NCBI RefSeq assembly: GCF_020880415.1
Contig: NZ_JAJIUJ010000040.1
Span: 1-64,000 of the forward strand
Direction: 5' to 3'
DNA length: 64,000 bases
Origin: Xanthomonas euvesicatoria pv. euvesicatoria
Lineage (GTDB): Bacteria; Pseudomonadota; Gammaproteobacteria; Xanthomonadales; Xanthomonadaceae
This document shows, piece after piece, positions 62,120 to 64,000 of this stretch. Both the position numbers and the translations under genes were made by a program. A model generated the notes under the pieces. The model saw only the letters and a list, made by a program, of their open reading frames with translations, had not been told where the DNA came from and searched no databases. Position 1 is the stretch's first letter; every line of letters starts with the position of its first letter.

Positions 62120-62611
62120 TCAGGCGCCTGCCGCAAATGCGGCCAACCGTTCGCCGTCGAGCCGGTACACGGTCCAGCCGTCCATCGGGCGCGCACCGAC
62201 TGCCTTGTAGAAGTCGATGGCCGGCTGGTTCCAGTCCAGCACCGACCATTCGAACCGCCCGCAGCCGCGCTGCACGGCCAGCTGCGCCAGGTGCCGCAAC
62301 AGCGCAAGGCCCGCACCCTTGCCGCGCGCTTCCGGCCGGACGAATAGGTCTTCCAGGTACAGGCCGTTGCGGCCGAGCCAGGTAGAGTAGTTGAAGAAAT
62401 ACACCGCAAATCCCAGCGCCTGACCGTCCTGCTCGCAGATCAGCGCATGCGCGGTGGCGCCGTCGCCGAACAGACTGGCGCGCAACTCCTCCAGGCCGGC
62501 CTTGACCGCGCCCGGCTCGCGCTCGTACACCGCCAGCGCGGTGATGAGTTCATGCAGCAGCGGCACATCCTCAGGCGTGGCGCTGCGGATCTGCGGCGCG
62601 GGCCGGCTCAT
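62120..62611 (-). CDS. GNAT N-acetyltransferase, diamine/spermidine type
   Basis: 163 residues. The acetyl-CoA site reads [11 protein letters not shown], the R/Q-x2-G-x-G/A motif. The sequence [20 protein letters not shown] is characteristic of spermidine/spermine-type acetyltransferases. The late Trp-Asn-Gln-Pro-Ala-Ile-Asp-Phe-Tyr is also typical. The start overlaps the rpe stop (ATGA). The substrate is likely a diamine or thialysine-like amine. Confidence 0.9.
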   Translation of the reverse strand: MSRPAPQIRSATPEDVPLLHELITALAVYEREPGAVKAGLEELRASLFGDGATAHALICEQDGQALGFAVYFFNYSTWLGRNGLYLEDLFVRPEARGKGAGLALLRHLAQLAVQRGCGRFEWSVLDWNQPAIDFYKAVGARPMDGWTVYRLDGERLAAFAAGA

Positions 62612-63279
62612 CGCACCGCATCCACCGCCGCGCGCATCTGCGCAATCACCTGCGCATAGTCGGGCGCATTGAAAATGGCCGAGCCGGCGACGAAGGTGTC
62701 GGCGCCGGCCGCGGCAATCGCACCGATGTTGTCGGCCTTGACCCCGCCATCGATCTCCAGCCGGATCGGCTTGCCCGTCGCGTCGATCTTGCGGCGGATG
62801 GCGCGCAGCTTGTCCAGTGCGGACGGGATGAAGGCCTGCCCGCCAAAGCCCGGGTTGACCGACATCACCAATACCAGGTCCAGCTCGGGCAGCACCCAAT
62901 CCAGGATGTCCACCGGCGTGGCCGGGTTGAGCACCAGTCCGGCCTGGCAGCCATGCGACTTGATCAGCTGGATCGTGCGGTGCACGTGGCGGCTGGCTTC
63001 GGGGTGGAAGCTGATGGTGGTGGCACCGGCGTCGGCGAAATCCGGCACGATGCGGTCCACCGGCTCGACCATCAGGTGCACGTCGATCGGCGCGGTGATG
63101 CCGTGCTTGCGCAGCGCCTGGCACACCATGGGGCCGATGGTGAGGTTGGGCACGTAGTGGTTGTCCATCACGTCGAAGTGCACCCAGTCGGCACCAGCCT
63201 TGAGGACGTTGTTCACTTCCTCGCCCAGACGGGCGAAATCGGCGGACAGGATGGACGGGGCGATCGCCGTCGGTTGCAT
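62608..63279 (-). CDS. rpe: ribulose-phosphate 3-epimerase
   Basis: 223 residues, full length. Rpe interconverts ribulose 5-phosphate and xylulose 5-phosphate in the pentose phosphate pathway. The TIM-barrel motifs Ile-Ala-Pro-Ser-Ile-Leu-Ser-Ala-Asp, His-Phe-Asp-Val-Met-Asp, His-Leu-Met-Val-Glu, Val-Asn-Pro-Gly-Phe-Gly-Gly-Gln and Glu-Ile-Asp-Gly-Gly-Val are present, with both catalytic Asp. I start at ATG 63279; an ATG ten codons earlier (63309) is possible. Confidence 0.96.
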   Translation of the reverse strand: MQPTAIAPSILSADFARLGEEVNNVLKAGADWVHFDVMDNHYVPNLTIGPMVCQALRKHGITAPIDVHLMVEPVDRIVPDFADAGATTISFHPEASRHVHRTIQLIKSHGCQAGLVLNPATPVDILDWVLPELDLVLVMSVNPGFGGQAFIPSALDKLRAIRRKIDATGKPIRLEIDGGVKADNIGAIAAAGADTFVAGSAIFNAPDYAQVIAQMRAAVDAVR

Positions 63280-63432
63280 GGGCAGCTCGGAAAAATGCAG
63301 GAGCGCCATTGTCGCAACCGTGGCCCGGCGAGGAAAGCCGGATGCCGCTGAGCGCTGGGGCTTTCGATGTACAGCGCTGCGTCGACGCCCGGCATTGCGT
63401 AACACAGCGGTTTTCGGCGTGCAGCCTTGGCT

Positions 63433-63762
63433 TCAGCGCTTGCGCTGCCGTTGAATCCGGTCGTAGGCGGCGTTGATCTGGCTGGCCTTCTTTTCGGCCT
63501 GGCGGCGGGCTTCCGGGTCGGCGTTGGCGACCTTGTCCGGGTGGTAGCGGGACATCAGCCGGCGATAGGCCAGGTCGATCTCGGCAGTGGTGGCGTCCGG
63601 CTCCAGGCCAAGCGCCTCGTACGGATTTTCCGCGCGCCGTTTGAACCAGCCGGCGTCGACCGCGTGGCCGATCGCCAGCCCGATCAGCAGCCCCACCACC
63701 GGCGCCCCGCGAAACAGCAAGGCGCCGGCCAATGCGCCGAGCAGTTTTCCGTACCAGGACAT
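63433..63762 (-). CDS. membrane-anchored J-domain protein
   Basis: 109 residues. A Gly/Ala-rich hydrophobic N-terminus (about 5-35) is followed by a J-domain with Asn-Pro-Tyr-Glu-Ala-Leu-Gly-Leu and the His-Pro-Asp-Lys motif that stimulates DnaK ATPase. It resembles the DjlA C-terminus attached to a short membrane segment, but lacks the TerB-like middle domain of DjlA. A frame extension of 26 codons upstream lacks similarity. It is divergent from the probable purC. Confidence 0.88.
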   Translation of the reverse strand: MSWYGKLLGALAGALLFRGAPVVGLLIGLAIGHAVDAGWFKRRAENPYEALGLEPDATTAEIDLAYRRLMSRYHPDKVANADPEARRQAEKKASQINAAYDRIQRQRKR

Positions 63763-63971
63763 GGGGGCGATCGGGGGCGGGAGGCGGGCTGGCGATCTTA
63801 CCCGAACGCCCGCCCGGCCTAGCTGACGGCTCCTGCACAAGCCCCACCGCGCGGGCCTCCAATAAATTCTGCGGGAGGCGGCGAAGCGCCGTACACTACG
63901 CGGCCCGCTGCCTACCCGCGGGCCCGCCGGGTCCCGGGGACAGCGTCATAGCGACGTCCTTAGGAGTGCCT

Positions 63972-64000
63972 GTGTCGACCACGCTGTTGCAATCCGATCT
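63972..64000 (+). CDS. purC: probable 5' end of purC (SAICAR synthase), cut by the right edge
   Basis: Only GTG and eight and two-thirds codons are present: Met-Ser-Thr-Thr-Leu-Leu-Gln-Ser-Asp, then a partial codon. TAGGAG precedes the GTG. Xanthomonas PurC begins Thr-Thr-Leu-Leu-Gln-Ser-Asp-Leu, and purC lies beside rpe in this genus, so the call is plausible. The fragment is too short for proof. Confidence 0.55.

Overview
The window is about 65 % G+C and almost certainly chromosomal DNA of a plant-associated Xanthomonas. It encodes a Clp (Crp-like) regulator with the residues reported to bind c-di-GMP, the secreted lipase LipA with its Ser/Asp/His triad in the expected register, fis-purH-purD and trp neighbourhoods typical of Xanthomonadaceae, and the GGGAATC heptamer arrays common between Xanthomonas genes. 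The species cannot be fixed from sequence alone.

Left part (1-25 kb). Two coupled membrane-anchored proteins of unknown role precede prmA, a small XRE regulator, a DUF3426 protein and fis. Between fis and purH lies a block of eight leftward genes, most overlapping by 1-4 bases, that resembles an enlarged version of the poorly understood E. coli ynbABCD operon. It holds two variant CDP-alcohol phosphatidyltransferases, an alpha/beta-hydrolase/methyltransferase fusion, an AUR1/PAP2-like protein fused to a Cys-x5-Arg phosphatase, a GRDP/TIGR04222-like membrane protein, a small membrane protein, a PlsC acyltransferase and a CdsA cytidylyltransferase. Together they look like a complete accessory phospholipid pathway. 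Then come purH, a lipoprotein, purD, a YccS-type FUSC protein, a divergent MFS/LysR pair and an LplT-PlsC fusion.

Middle part (25-48 kb). A CD225/dispanin protein and a DUF2752 protein are followed by ampE, nudC and lipA. Next are erpA, a bactofilin with a membrane partner, and a DUF4126 protein. A degenerate REC-GGDEF-EAL protein lies directly upstream of a hybrid histidine kinase. Iron genes bfr and bfd, rppH, tRNA-Met, tRNA-Gln, rpsI-rplM and coq7 follow. The guanidinium exporter gene sugE has a guanidine-II riboswitch and leader terminator. Then speD, clp, a HAD hydrolase and trpC-trpD-(flavin reductase)-trpG.

Right part (48-64 kb). An operon of lower G+C, hsdR-hsdS-prrC-rhuM-hsdM, sits between trpG and trpE. 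It is a type I restriction-modification system carrying a PrrC-family anticodon nuclease, the suicide backup that fires when phages block restriction. It is followed by a SIMPL protein, a threonine aldolase, and trpE, whose start is overlapped by a small ORF with a Trp-Trp-Arg-Trp-Trp run (a probable trp leader). A YegS-type lipid kinase, a GNAT, rpe and a J-domain protein come next, and the first codons of a probable purC run off the right edge.

The most interesting items are the ynb-like lipid cluster, the PrrC-armed restriction system, the trpE leader overlap and the sugE riboswitch. Functional statements rest on motifs and family knowledge only. No database search was possible.
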